Of a stretch of 18,965 nucleotides of DNA, positions 6,161-12,679 are shown piece by piece. The notes under the pieces were generated by a model. The model made no database searches, was not told where the DNA came from, and saw only the letters and a program-made list of their open reading frames with translations. How positions within the stretch are numbered: position 1 is the first letter of the stretch; the number at the start of each line of letters is the position of its first letter. The translations under genes were made by a program, and so were the position numbers. The DNA is from Candidatus Omnitrophota bacterium (GTDB lineage Bacteria > Omnitrophota > Gorgyraeia > Zapsychrales > Zapsychraceae): positions 1 to 18,965 of the forward strand of contig JAKQLT010000080.1 of NCBI GenBank assembly GCA_029567025.1. The letters are read 5' to 3'.

Positions 6161-7468
6161 TTATAAAATAAATTTTTCTGATAAATATTGTTTTAATTGA
6201 TCAATGCCGATGCGTTCTTGCTGCATCGTATCTCTATCGCGTACCGTAACTTTTTTATCGGTCAATGATTCCACATCGACTGTCACGCAATAAAAAGTCC
6301 CCACCTCATCTTGGCGACGATAAAGTTTTCCTATTGCAGCGGTATCATCATACACGCAAGAAAGATTTTTTTGCAAATCTTTTTTAATTTTCTTAGCTAA
6401 TCCAACAATATCCGTATTCTTTTTTAAAAGCGGCAAGACCGCCACTTTAATCGGCGCTAATTCTTTGCTTAAACGCAACACCGCGCGCGTTTGATCATTA
6501 ACCACTTCTTCGTGATAGGCATCGACTAAGAAAGCCAAAGTCGCGCGATCACATCCGCCCGACGGCTCAATGACAAACGGATAAAATTTTTCATTAGTAA
6601 TAGGATCTTGATATTGCAAGTCTTTCCCGGAAAATTGCGCGTGTTGTTTTAAATCAAAATCGGCGCGATTGGCAATGCCTTCGAGCTCTGACCATCCAAA
6701 AGGAAAATGATATTCTATATCCGAACATCCTTTGGCATAATGCGCTAATTCGTCCGCGCCATGCACGCGAAGCTGTAAATTTTCTTTTCTAATCCCTAAA
6801 TTCAAATACCAATTAAAACGCTCTTCAATCCATTTTTTATGGCATTCTTCAGCGTCGTTGGGATGCGTAAAATATTCTATTTCCATTTGTTCAAACTCAC
6901 GCGTGCGAAAAATGGAATTACTCGTCGTTACTTCATTACGGAAAGATTTTCCGATTTGGGCAATGCCAAAGGGAAGTTTACGATGCGTGGTATCAAGGAT
7001 ATTGCCAAAATTAACAAAAATACCCTGCGCGGTTTCAGGACGGAGATAACAAATATTTTTTTCATCCGCCACAGGCCCGACCTGCGTTTTAAACATTAAA
7101 TTAAAGGCCTTGCCTTCGGTAAATTCTTTAGCGCCGCATGTCGGACATTTACCTTTTAAATGATCTTGACGAAAACGATTATGGCAATTTTTACATTCCA
7201 CAAGAATATCCGCAAAATTCGCCGCATGCCCTGACGCTTCCCATGTTTTAGGATGCATAAGAATAGCCGCGTCCAAGCCCACCATATCTTCTCGGCTATG
7301 AACCACGGCTTTCCACCAGGCATTTTTCACATTACGTTTAAGCTCAACACCCATAGGACCATAATCCCACGCGCCATTAAGCCCACCGTAAATTTCTGAA
7401 GATTGAAAGATAAAACCCCGACGTTTACACAGGGAAAGAATTTTATCCATAAGGTCATTTTTTTGCAT
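6161..7468 (-). CDS. glyS: Glycyl-tRNA synthetase, dimeric (eukaryote/archaea-like) type
   Basis: This class II synthetase charges tRNA-Gly. Residues resembling motif 2 (SFRNEVTTSNSIFRTREFEQ) and motif 3 (EPSGGCDRATLAFLVDAY) are evident, with the start LCKRRGFIFQSSEIYGG typical of the alpha2 enzyme. A zinc-binding insert CKNC...CPTC lies before the catalytic core and an anticodon-binding domain (IKVAVLPLLKK onwards) closes the protein. From ATG 7468 it has 435 residues, a normal length. The upstream in-frame ATG at 7507 would place the start inside the promoter, so it is rejected. A second choice, ATG 7450 (MDKILSLCKRRG), matches many homologues. No Shine-Dalgarno sequence precedes either start; the -10 box is only 10 nt from ATG 7468, suggesting a leaderless message. 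First gene of the operon with ppdK. Confidence 0.96.
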   Translation of the reverse strand: MQKNDLMDKILSLCKRRGFIFQSSEIYGGLNGAWDYGPMGVELKRNVKNAWWKAVVHSREDMVGLDAAILMHPKTWEASGHAANFADILVECKNCHNRFRQDHLKGKCPTCGAKEFTEGKAFNLMFKTQVGPVADEKNICYLRPETAQGIFVNFGNILDTTHRKLPFGIAQIGKSFRNEVTTSNSIFRTREFEQMEIEYFTHPNDAEECHKKWIEERFNWYLNLGIRKENLQLRVHGADELAHYAKGCSDIEYHFPFGWSELEGIANRADFDLKQHAQFSGKDLQYQDPITNEKFYPFVIEPSGGCDRATLAFLVDAYHEEVVNDQTRAVLRLSKELAPIKVAVLPLLKKNTDIVGLAKKIKKDLQKNLSCVYDDTAAIGKLYRRQDEVGTFYCVTVDVESLTDKKVTVRDRDTMQQERIGIDQLKQYLSEKFIL

Positions 7469-7478
7469 AAGTCGGGTT

Positions 7479-7507
7479 ATTCTATATAAAAAAAATTTAA
7501 AAAGCAA
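7479..7507 (-). promoter_or_regulatory. Promoter of the glyS operon
   Basis: On the minus strand TTGCTT (7507-7502), a 17-nt T-rich spacer and TAGAAT (7484-7479) form a good sigma-70 promoter. The start ATG (7468) is only 10 nt past the -10, so transcription would begin within a few bases of the start codon. Confidence 0.65.
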
Positions 7508-7521
7508 GAGAAAACAACTTA

Positions 7522-7580
7522 AAAATCACGTTTTTTTCTTAAAAAAAACGGTAAAGGGTCTTACGCGGTTCGTTTACGGT
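7522..7580 (-). terminator. Terminator-like region after the SOR-like gene
   Basis: The stop codon of the SOR-like gene lies in CCGTAAA, which can pair imperfectly with CCTTTACCG downstream. The second arm is followed by a run of eight T, as in an intrinsic terminator. The T-run itself pairs with a matching A-run (CGTTTTTTT / AAAAAAACG, 7529-7550). Pairing is imperfect, so the exact terminator is uncertain. Confidence 0.5.
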
Positions 7581-7942
7581 TCTTCCACAGAAAAAACGAT
7601 TTGATCGGAAACAGTTAATGCCGCTGATTTTTTCCCGCCTTTATTACAATTCGTGACAATGCTAATCACATCGCCAACTTTAACTTCTGCAGAAAGAGGA
7701 ATCAAAACTTTAAAATCATTATCAGTCTGGCTGACAAAAAACTCCTCTTTAAAAATTTCATCATTAATTTTAATCGTTATTTGATCAATGTAATGTTGGC
7801 TCAAATCTCTCACCGGATGAGAAACGCTTATTTCTAAATCTGCTCCTACAATAGCTAAATTCACACTTTTAGCAGGATGAGCAGAAACAGATGTTATAAA
7901 AATTAAAGAAAAAACAATCGCTAAAATAATCTTTTTCATCAT
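7574..7942 (-). CDS. Secreted superoxide-reductase (desulfoferrodoxin)-like fold protein
   Basis: The 122-residue product has a signal peptide (residues 1-21, cleavage after VSA), so the mature part of about 100 residues is periplasmic. The mature chain resembles the desulfoferrodoxin/neelaredoxin domain: SHPVRDLSQHYIDQITIKIN corresponds to the EHPMxxEHYIxWI block, and GDVISIVTNCNKGGKKSAAL to the last strand with the iron-binding Cys. His42, His50 and Cys99 are candidate ligands, with His22 at the mature N-terminus. The His that normally follows the Cys (CNxHG) is missing (CNKGG), so the site differs from true superoxide reductase. Activity is therefore uncertain: it may be a degenerate SOR, a metal-binding or an electron-transfer protein. 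It overlaps the upstream membrane-protein gene by ATGA, and has a strong ribosome binding site (AGGAGGTCAA-ATG). The two are probably partners. Confidence 0.7.
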   Translation of the reverse strand: MMKKIILAIVFSLIFITSVSAHPAKSVNLAIVGADLEISVSHPVRDLSQHYIDQITIKINDEIFKEEFFVSQTDNDFKVLIPLSAEVKVGDVISIVTNCNKGGKKSAALTVSDQIVFSVEEP

Positions 7943-8160
7943 TTGACCTCCTTTTTTATAACAGCTGATTGTTTGCCTCTTCTTTTGAATTCGCGGTAAA
8001 TCACTAACCCGACGTGGATAAAGGAAAAGATAATCGCGAGAATACCCCCGATTTGATGCAGATAAAAAAAGTCCTCAAAAAAAATAGCGCCGAAAGCCAA
8101 CAGCATTCCGATAAACGCAAGAATGCCGGAATAAATAATCAACTGATAAATCTTAAACAC
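7939..8160 (-). CDS. Small two-helix membrane protein with cytochrome-b-like histidine spacing
   Basis: The 73-residue protein has two predicted membrane helices, about residues 7-28 and 33-55, and a basic C-terminal tail (REFKRRGKQSAVIKKEVK) likely cytoplasmic. The second helix carries His35 and His49, exactly 14 residues apart, with a Gly-Gly pair at 38-39. The same His-x13-His spacing within one helix is found in cytochrome b of the bc1 complex, where the two residues ligate two stacked hemes, and in DUF4405-like membrane heme proteins. A homodimer could therefore form a four-helix bundle holding two b hemes; this is inference. The ribosome binding site is AAGGACGAG, and a promoter sits upstream. 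Its stop overlaps the start of the SOR-like gene by 4 nt, so the pair is co-translated. Confidence 0.75.
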   Translation of the reverse strand: MFKIYQLIIYSGILAFIGMLLAFGAIFFEDFFYLHQIGGILAIIFSFIHVGLVIYREFKRRGKQSAVIKKEVK

Positions 8161-8191
8161 ATTCTCGTCCTTTTTGATTTTTTATGGTGTT

Positions 8192-8220
8192 ATATTATCA
8201 ACAGAATGAAAAATTGTCTA
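8192..8220 (-). promoter_or_regulatory. Promoter of the membrane protein / SOR-like cassette
   Basis: On the minus strand TAGACA (8220-8215), a 17-nt spacer and TAATAT (8197-8192) form a good promoter. The start codon at 8160 follows with a ribosome binding site in between. Its -35 box directly abuts the -35 of the divergent lhgO promoter. Confidence 0.6.
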
Positions 8221-8248
8221 TTGTCTTTTTTGTGTGATTATGTAGAAT
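8221..8248 (+). promoter_or_regulatory. Promoter of the LhgO-like gene
   Basis: TTGTCT (8221-8226), a 16-nt spacer and TAGAAT (8243-8248) precede ATG 8259 by 10 nt. There is no Shine-Dalgarno sequence, so transcription probably begins within about 3 nt of the start codon. The -10 sequence and its distance to ATG are identical to those of the glyS promoter. Confidence 0.6.
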
Positions 8249-8258
8249 AAAACCCATC

Positions 8259-9377
8259 ATGGAAAAAACAGATATTACAATTATCGGCGCTGGAATTATT
8301 GGGCTAGCTATCAGTTATGAACTATCCCTGCGTTCGAAATATAAGAATATTTTGGTCATTGAACAGCATCCATCATTCGGCCAAGAAACAAGCTCGCGGA
8401 ATTCTGAAGTCATCCACGCCGGTCTTTATTACCCCAAAGACAGCTTAAAAACAAATCTTTGCTTGCGAGGCAATCGCCTTCTTTACGCTCTTTGCGAACA
8501 ACATCAAATTCCGTATAAAAAATTAGGGAAACTTGTTATTGCCCCCACCCCAAATGATACCAAAAAAATTGAAGATATTTATCATAATGTGCTTCATTGC
8601 GGCGTCACGCATTTACAACTTTTAGATAAAAATCAAATCCGCACCTTAGAGCCGCGTATCAGCTGTGTGATGGGTTTTTTATCACCAGAAACCGGCATCA
8701 TTGATTCGCACGCTCTTATGAAATTCTTTTATGAAGCCTCTAAATCAAAACAAGTGGAATTCGCGTTCGGCGTTAAAGCCATTGGAATCGAAAAAAAATC
8801 TTCTGGTTACACCCTGACGGTTCAAGAACCTAACGGAGATCACTTTTGTTTTGAAACAACAACCGTCATTAACGCGGCCGGGCTACACGCGGATAAAATT
8901 GCGGAATTTGCCGGTATCAATATTGATACATACCATTATCGCCTGCATTTTAATAAAGGACAATATTTTCGATTAGCGCATCCTCAAAAATTCAATATCA
9001 CAAGTCTTATTTATCCTCCGCCATCGGCAACAAGTTTAGGCATTCACATCACGCCGGATTTAGCCGGAGGATTGCGCCTCGGGCCTGATGACCAATGGGT
9101 GGATACTATCAACTACACGATCAATGAAAAAGACAAAAAGAAATTCTTTAACGATGTCCGTCGTTATCTACCCGAGTTGACACCAAACGATCTGATAAGC
9201 GACACATCCGGCATTCGTCCGAAACTTCAAAAACCCGACGAATCCTTTCACGACTTTGTCATCGCTCATGAAATCGACAAAGGATTAGAAAACTTTATTA
9301 ATTTGATTGGCATCGAATCGCCGGGATTAACCAGTTGTTTAGCTATTGCAGAAATGGTTGAGGAATTTTTATCTTAA
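8259..9377 (+). CDS. lhgO: L-2-hydroxyglutarate dehydrogenase-like FAD oxidoreductase
   Basis: The 372-residue flavoprotein belongs to the DAO family (FAD-dependent amine or hydroxyacid dehydrogenases). It begins with a dinucleotide-binding fold (GAGIIG, residues 10-15) and has the L-2-hydroxyglutarate dehydrogenase signature SRNSEVIHAGLYYPKDSLKT (normally NSGVIHAGIYYxxGSLK) near residue 47. The C-terminal block GIRPKLQ...FINLIGIESPGLTSCLAIAE is typical of the family and closes the FAD site. L2HGDH oxidises L-2-hydroxyglutarate to 2-oxoglutarate, usually passing electrons to membrane quinone; substrate here is by family resemblance only, and glycerol-3-phosphate or other 2-hydroxyacids are not excluded. 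It is the only complete plus-strand gene, a lone transcription unit divergent from the SOR-like cassette and convergent with the protease. No signal peptide. Confidence 0.88.
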   Translation: MEKTDITIIGAGIIGLAISYELSLRSKYKNILVIEQHPSFGQETSSRNSEVIHAGLYYPKDSLKTNLCLRGNRLLYALCEQHQIPYKKLGKLVIAPTPNDTKKIEDIYHNVLHCGVTHLQLLDKNQIRTLEPRISCVMGFLSPETGIIDSHALMKFFYEASKSKQVEFAFGVKAIGIEKKSSGYTLTVQEPNGDHFCFETTTVINAAGLHADKIAEFAGINIDTYHYRLHFNKGQYFRLAHPQKFNITSLIYPPPSATSLGIHITPDLAGGLRLGPDDQWVDTINYTINEKDKKKFFNDVRRYLPELTPNDLISDTSGIRPKLQKPDESFHDFVIAHEIDKGLENFINLIGIESPGLTSCLAIAEMVEEFLS

Positions 9378-9393
9378 AAAACTTATTTTTTAA
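9374..9393. terminator. AT-only palindrome spanning both convergent stop codons
   Basis: TTAAAAAA (9374-9381) and TTTTTTAA (9386-9393) form an 8-bp stem with loop CTTA. The lhgO stop lies in the first arm, and the protease stop on the other strand occupies three of the four loop bases, only 5 nt separating the genes. It can serve as a weak bidirectional terminator ending in U-runs in both directions. The all-AT stem makes it weak. Confidence 0.5.
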
Positions 9394-10846
9394 TCCACTT
9401 CCCTACATCGTCTGAATAGGCCGAAGGAATATTATTGCGTTTAAGAATTTCAATATTGGCAGAATCAATATTTTTATTCTCTAAAATCATCTTATATTCA
9501 TTATCCATCTCAAAGATAGTAAATTCCCCTTGTTTTTTATCAACCATCTTCACAAATTCTTCAAAAGAATTAAATTCTTTTCCATTCACCTTTTCAACGA
9601 CTTCCATATTATCACCATGATAGCCAATATTCACATCATCCGGAAAAACACCTAACAAAACAACACGTTCTTTCTTGCGATCTTTGTTTAACCGGTCTTT
9701 TCCTAAAAAATAATTCAAAAAATTTGGCGGCGCGTTATAAGGATTATTCCAATGCATCAAAAGATCCGTTGTCAAAATCGTAAACGCTAATCCGCCAAAA
9801 ATATAATAAGGCGGTTTATTCTCAAAAATATGCGGGGCCGGCACAAGCATTTGATACGGAGTTAATTTGACCGAAACATCCTTTTCTTGTCCTTGACGTA
9901 AAATATGCAAACGAATAGTATCTCCCGCCATTTTTTGGGAAATCAAATGCGATAAAAAAAGCCGTTCATCTTCACGAAACGCGAATGTCCCATCCTCTCC
10001 TATTTTAACGCCATCAATCGACAAAACAATATCATCACGAAAAATATGTCCTTCCGCTGGAGAAAAAGGTAAAACGCTCACAGCCAACGCGCCCCCTTGA
10101 TCGTCTTTTATTTTAAAATATTTTTGTAACGCACGGCTTTCGGTGTCTGCAAACTGAACGCCTAACATCGGAAATCCTTGTTCTTGTCCGTCTTCGACAT
10201 CTTTTAAAAAATGTTGAATAATCGCGACCGGAATAATGTATCCGATGTTCTGCGAACTTCCCATAGCCTGCATCGCAATCCCAATAAGTTTTTCATCTTG
10301 AATGACAGGCCCACCGCTATTACCCGAATTAATAGCCGCGTCAATCTGAACCGCTAACAAACTAAGCAAACTATGCGCATATTGTGTCACCTCAATACGG
10401 GAAACAACGCCTTGGGTAATAGAAATTTTATCGCCTCCTGTCGGGAAACCAAGGACATAAACCGTATCTTGCAAAAAAGGAAGATCCCCAAACTCTAAAG
10501 GCGTAATATCTTTAAAAAAATCTTTATCTTCAACTTCTAAAATAGCCAGATCGCACTGATGGCCAATAGCAACAACTTTCGCCGTATATTTTTTAGGACT
10601 ATTATATTTTTTAACCTGAATAAATGTTTGAGCGCTGACAACATGAGCATTCGTTAAAATACGATTTCCCTCAATAACACAACCGGAACCTGTCTGAAGC
10701 TGGACGCCTTGCGATTGCCACGGCTGGACATAATCCACCGGATTAGCTGTCACAAATATTTTAACGACCGCATTGCGCAAGTCCGCGGATTGTCCAACGG
10801 AGCAAATTCCAAACAAAAAAAGAAATAAAAAAAATATTTTTTTCAC
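9383..10846 (-). CDS. Secreted HtrA/Deg-family serine protease with plant DEG2/DEG9-type C-terminus
   Basis: The 487-residue product has a signal peptide (about residues 1-20, GQSA) and a chymotrypsin-like protease domain. The full catalytic triad is visible: His68 (LTNAHVV), Asp99 (CDLAIL) and Ser177 (SGNSGGPV). A first PDZ domain follows (about 225-335, FPMLGVQF...RDDIVLSIDGVKI). The C-terminal part (about 345-480) has YYIFGGLAFTILT, VVLLGVFPDDVNIGYH and VVEKVNGKEFNSFEEFVKMV, ending IEILKRNNIPSAYSDDVG. This resembles the second, Do-like PDZ domain of plant and algal DEG2/DEG9/DEG10 rather than E. coli DegP. It should act in periplasmic protein quality control. Translation starts at GTG 10846, chosen because AAGGAGG lies 5 nt upstream. 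A terminator separates it from the gene before, so it is probably monocistronic. Confidence 0.92.
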   Translation of the reverse strand: MKKIFFLFLFLFGICSVGQSADLRNAVVKIFVTANPVDYVQPWQSQGVQLQTGSGCVIEGNRILTNAHVVSAQTFIQVKKYNSPKKYTAKVVAIGHQCDLAILEVEDKDFFKDITPLEFGDLPFLQDTVYVLGFPTGGDKISITQGVVSRIEVTQYAHSLLSLLAVQIDAAINSGNSGGPVIQDEKLIGIAMQAMGSSQNIGYIIPVAIIQHFLKDVEDGQEQGFPMLGVQFADTESRALQKYFKIKDDQGGALAVSVLPFSPAEGHIFRDDIVLSIDGVKIGEDGTFAFREDERLFLSHLISQKMAGDTIRLHILRQGQEKDVSVKLTPYQMLVPAPHIFENKPPYYIFGGLAFTILTTDLLMHWNNPYNAPPNFLNYFLGKDRLNKDRKKERVVLLGVFPDDVNIGYHGDNMEVVEKVNGKEFNSFEEFVKMVDKKQGEFTIFEMDNEYKMILENKNIDSANIEILKRNNIPSAYSDDVGKWIKK

Positions 10847-10874
10847 AAAACCTCCTTAAATAATATTTTCTAAA

Positions 10875-10883
10875 ATTATCTCA
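10875..10883 (-). promoter_or_regulatory. Extended -10 promoter of the protease gene
   Basis: On the minus strand TGA-GATAAT (10883-10875) forms an extended -10 element, about 29 nt upstream of the GTG start and before its ribosome binding site. The matching -35 region is only A/T-rich (TTTTAA-like). It lies downstream of the preceding gene's terminator, supporting a separate transcript. Confidence 0.4.
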
Positions 10884-10910
10884 GATGGAATCATTTTAAA
10901 ATTTAAAGAA

Positions 10911-10938
10911 ATATAAAAACCCACCGAAGTGGGTCTTT
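10911..10938 (-). terminator. Intrinsic terminator with UUCG tetraloop
   Basis: ACCCAC-TTCG-GTGGGT followed by TTTTTATAT on the minus strand is a textbook Rho-independent terminator with the very stable C(UUCG)G loop (stem 10919-10934). It lies about 40 nt after the stop of the acidic secreted protein gene. Confidence 0.9.
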
Positions 10939-10975
10939 ATACAATAAGCGCCTACTTTATATTTTTTGACTAATA

Positions 10976-11401
10976 TCAATTTTCAGAGGCCTCGACAGGT
11001 AACTCGTCTCCTTCCATTTCAATATCTATCGGCTCTTCTTCCATTTCAATATATTTAAAAATAGTCTTCGCGATTTTCTTGCCGTCTTTTTCTTCATAAT
11101 TCACGCCGATTTCATCATCAACTTTAATTTCATCAAGCGACGCGATATTATCCAAAGCCGTTTGTTCATTCAGGACATAAACAATCTGTAATTCTTGATC
11201 GGTCTCAAAATCATATTCCAACAATGTCATAGCCTGTTTTGAAATTTCAACAACTTGACCAAAACCAAAAAGCTGATCATCTTCCACTAAAGGTTCTTCG
11301 GTCTCTTCCAAATCCTGCTGTTGTTGAGCAAAACTATTAGCACAAAAGAAAACGGCTATACTTAAAGCAACCACCATTGTTATTAATAAAATTTTTTTCA
11401 T
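10976..11401 (-). CDS. Acidic secreted protein, DUF5666-like
   Basis: The 141-residue product has a signal peptide (residues 1-25, cleavage after SFA) and a strongly acidic mature chain. The core (about 45-118) reads GFGQVVEISKQAMTLLEYDF, then YVLNEQTALDNIASLDEIKV and DDEIGVNYEEKDGKKIAKTI. This pattern of short beta-strands, a threonine-alanine turn and a final KxIAKxI strand resembles small DUF5666-type beta-barrel domains; the match is by eye. The flanks are Glu/Asp/Gln-rich (QQQQDLEETEEPLVEDD and MEEEPIDIEMEGDE). The function is unknown; an extracytoplasmic binding or matrix role would be a guess. The start is supported by AAGAAAGGAG 5 nt upstream. It stands alone between a putative promoter and a UUCG terminator. 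Confidence 0.8.
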   Translation of the reverse strand: MKKILLITMVVALSIAVFFCANSFAQQQQDLEETEEPLVEDDQLFGFGQVVEISKQAMTLLEYDFETDQELQIVYVLNEQTALDNIASLDEIKVDDEIGVNYEEKDGKKIAKTIFKYIEMEEEPIDIEMEGDELPVEASEN

Positions 11402-11428
11402 AAAGCTCCTTTCTTAAAAAATCGTGAA

Positions 11429-11456
11429 ATTTTGTCTTAATATAGCACACCGTCAA
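11429..11456 (-). promoter_or_regulatory. Candidate promoter of the acidic secreted protein gene
   Basis: TTGACG (11456-11451), a 16-nt spacer and CAAAAT (11434-11429) on the minus strand. The -35 matches in five of six bases, the -10 in only four, so the call is tentative. Confidence 0.4.
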
Positions 11457-11482
11457 ATAAAAATGAAGCAAATAAAAAAAGA

Positions 11483-11824
11483 TTAAAAGGCCTTTAACTC
11501 TCCGCTAAAAATAACCTGATAATAATCTTTAACAATATTCCAAAAATGCAAAAACATCTTAACCGCAAAAAAAGATATAAAAATAATAATCACCGTTAAC
11601 ACGATCTTCGTGAAACGTTTATAGCGCGGATGAAACCAAATCAAAGGTAACATAAGCGGACCTGCGCATAAAAATCCTAACACTAAAACCGACGTTTTAA
11701 AATACCATTTCAAAGAATCTCCACAGCGCAAATTCTTTGCCTCAAGCGTTAAAAATTCTCCACAATGTTTGCATTTAACCGCTTGCTCTTATATATCTTC
11801 AGCACAAAAAGGACATTTTTTCAT
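11483..11824 (-). pseudogene. Zinc-ribbon two-helix membrane protein gene interrupted by an in-frame TAA
   Basis: From ATG 11824 the frame reads MKKCPFCAEDI, then TAA (11791-11789), then EQAVKCKHCGEFL and on through two membrane segments to TAA at 11483. The conserved N-terminal zinc-ribbon pattern of this family is CPxCAEEIQDEAxKCKHCG; the spacing between the two CxxC pairs (10 residues) is kept exactly, and the TAA replaces the Gln (CAA to TAA is one C-to-T change). The second half (SVLVLGFLCAGPLMLPLIWF and HPRYKRFTKIVLTVIIIFIS) matches the two-helix part with the AGPxxLPLxWFxPRY motif. Without the stop it would be 113 residues. Either a recent nonsense mutation, a sequencing error, or reinitiation (a TTG at 11731 could start an 82-residue protein lacking the zinc ribbon). 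It follows panB by 20 nt in the nfn operon. Confidence 0.8.
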
Positions 11825-11844
11825 AAAAACTCTCGATCTTTTTA

Positions 11845-12678
11845 TTATTCAAAAACTTTTTGCCATTCCTTTTCATCCATAAAATAGCTATGGGCATCAT
11901 CCGGAAATTGTGATGTTTCTACCTCGTAACGAAATTTTTGAATGGCTTGCAAAACCTGTTCTTTCACATTCACATATTGTTTCACAAAATGCGGACGTTT
12001 CATCCCGCCTAAACCTAAAATATCATGAAGGACTAAAACCTGTCCATCGCAATGAACTCCAGCCCCAATGCCAATCGTTGGAATAGAAATTTTTTCTGTA
12101 ATCAATTGTCCCAAAGAAGAAGGAATACATTCTAAAACAAGACTAAAACATCCCGCAGACTCAAGATCCTTAGCATTCTGAATAATCTTACGCGCCGAAA
12201 CAACATCTTTCCCTTGGACTTTTAATCCTCCTAATTGTTCAGCAGTTTGCGGCGTCAAACCAACGTGGCCCATGACAGCAATTCCTTCTTGAACGATTTT
12301 TTTTGTGACAGACGGCGCCTTCTCAAACCATTCTAACTTTACAGCATCACACCCGGCCTCATCCACAAATCGCTTGGCGTTTAAAACGGCTTTTTGTTCC
12401 TCTTTTTGATACGATTCAAAAGGCATATCGCCAACCAATAAAGATTTCTTGACAGCTCGACGAACAGCTTTGGCATGATGCAACATTGCTTCCATTGTAA
12501 CATCCGCTGTTTTTTCTAATCCCAAAACCACATTTGCTAACGAATCACCAACTAAAATTACATCAACACCGGCCTCATCCACGACAGAGGCAAAGGCATA
12601 ATCATACGCTGTTAACATCGTGATTTTCTGATGATTCTTTTTTTTAAATAATAAGGACTGAATTTTATTATTAAACAT
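11845..12678 (-). CDS. panB: 3-methyl-2-oxobutanoate hydroxymethyltransferase
   Basis: The 277-residue cytoplasmic enzyme transfers a hydroxymethyl group from 5,10-methylenetetrahydrofolate to 2-oxoisovalerate, giving ketopantoate, the first committed step to pantothenate and coenzyme A. All landmarks of PanB are present: MLTAYDYAFA (21-30), the metal-ligand aspartates in VGDSLANVVLG (Asp45) and VGDMPF (Asp84), DAVKLE (111-116), MGHVGLTPQ, and the catalytic Glu183 in LVLECIP, followed by IPTIGIGAG. Length is normal. It starts one base after the nfnB stop (TAA-A-ATG) with no clear Shine-Dalgarno sequence, so it is probably translated by coupling to nfnB. panC, panD and panE are not in the window. 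Confidence 0.97.
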   Translation of the reverse strand: MFNNKIQSLLFKKKNHQKITMLTAYDYAFASVVDEAGVDVILVGDSLANVVLGLEKTADVTMEAMLHHAKAVRRAVKKSLLVGDMPFESYQKEEQKAVLNAKRFVDEAGCDAVKLEWFEKAPSVTKKIVQEGIAVMGHVGLTPQTAEQLGGLKVQGKDVVSARKIIQNAKDLESAGCFSLVLECIPSSLGQLITEKISIPTIGIGAGVHCDGQVLVLHDILGLGGMKRPHFVKQYVNVKEQVLQAIQKFRYEVETSQFPDDAHSYFMDEKEWQKVFE

Positions 12679-12679
12679 T

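Noticed and set aside
11470..11500. Possible terminator (AAAGGCCTTT palindrome then a T-run) after the zinc-ribbon gene
   Set aside because: The palindrome leaves no room for a loop and the remaining stem is weak AT; not enough to call a terminator.
11789..11791. Alternative genetic code (TAA read as Gln)
   Set aside because: Many intact genes in the window end at TAA with normal family length, so TAA is a stop here.
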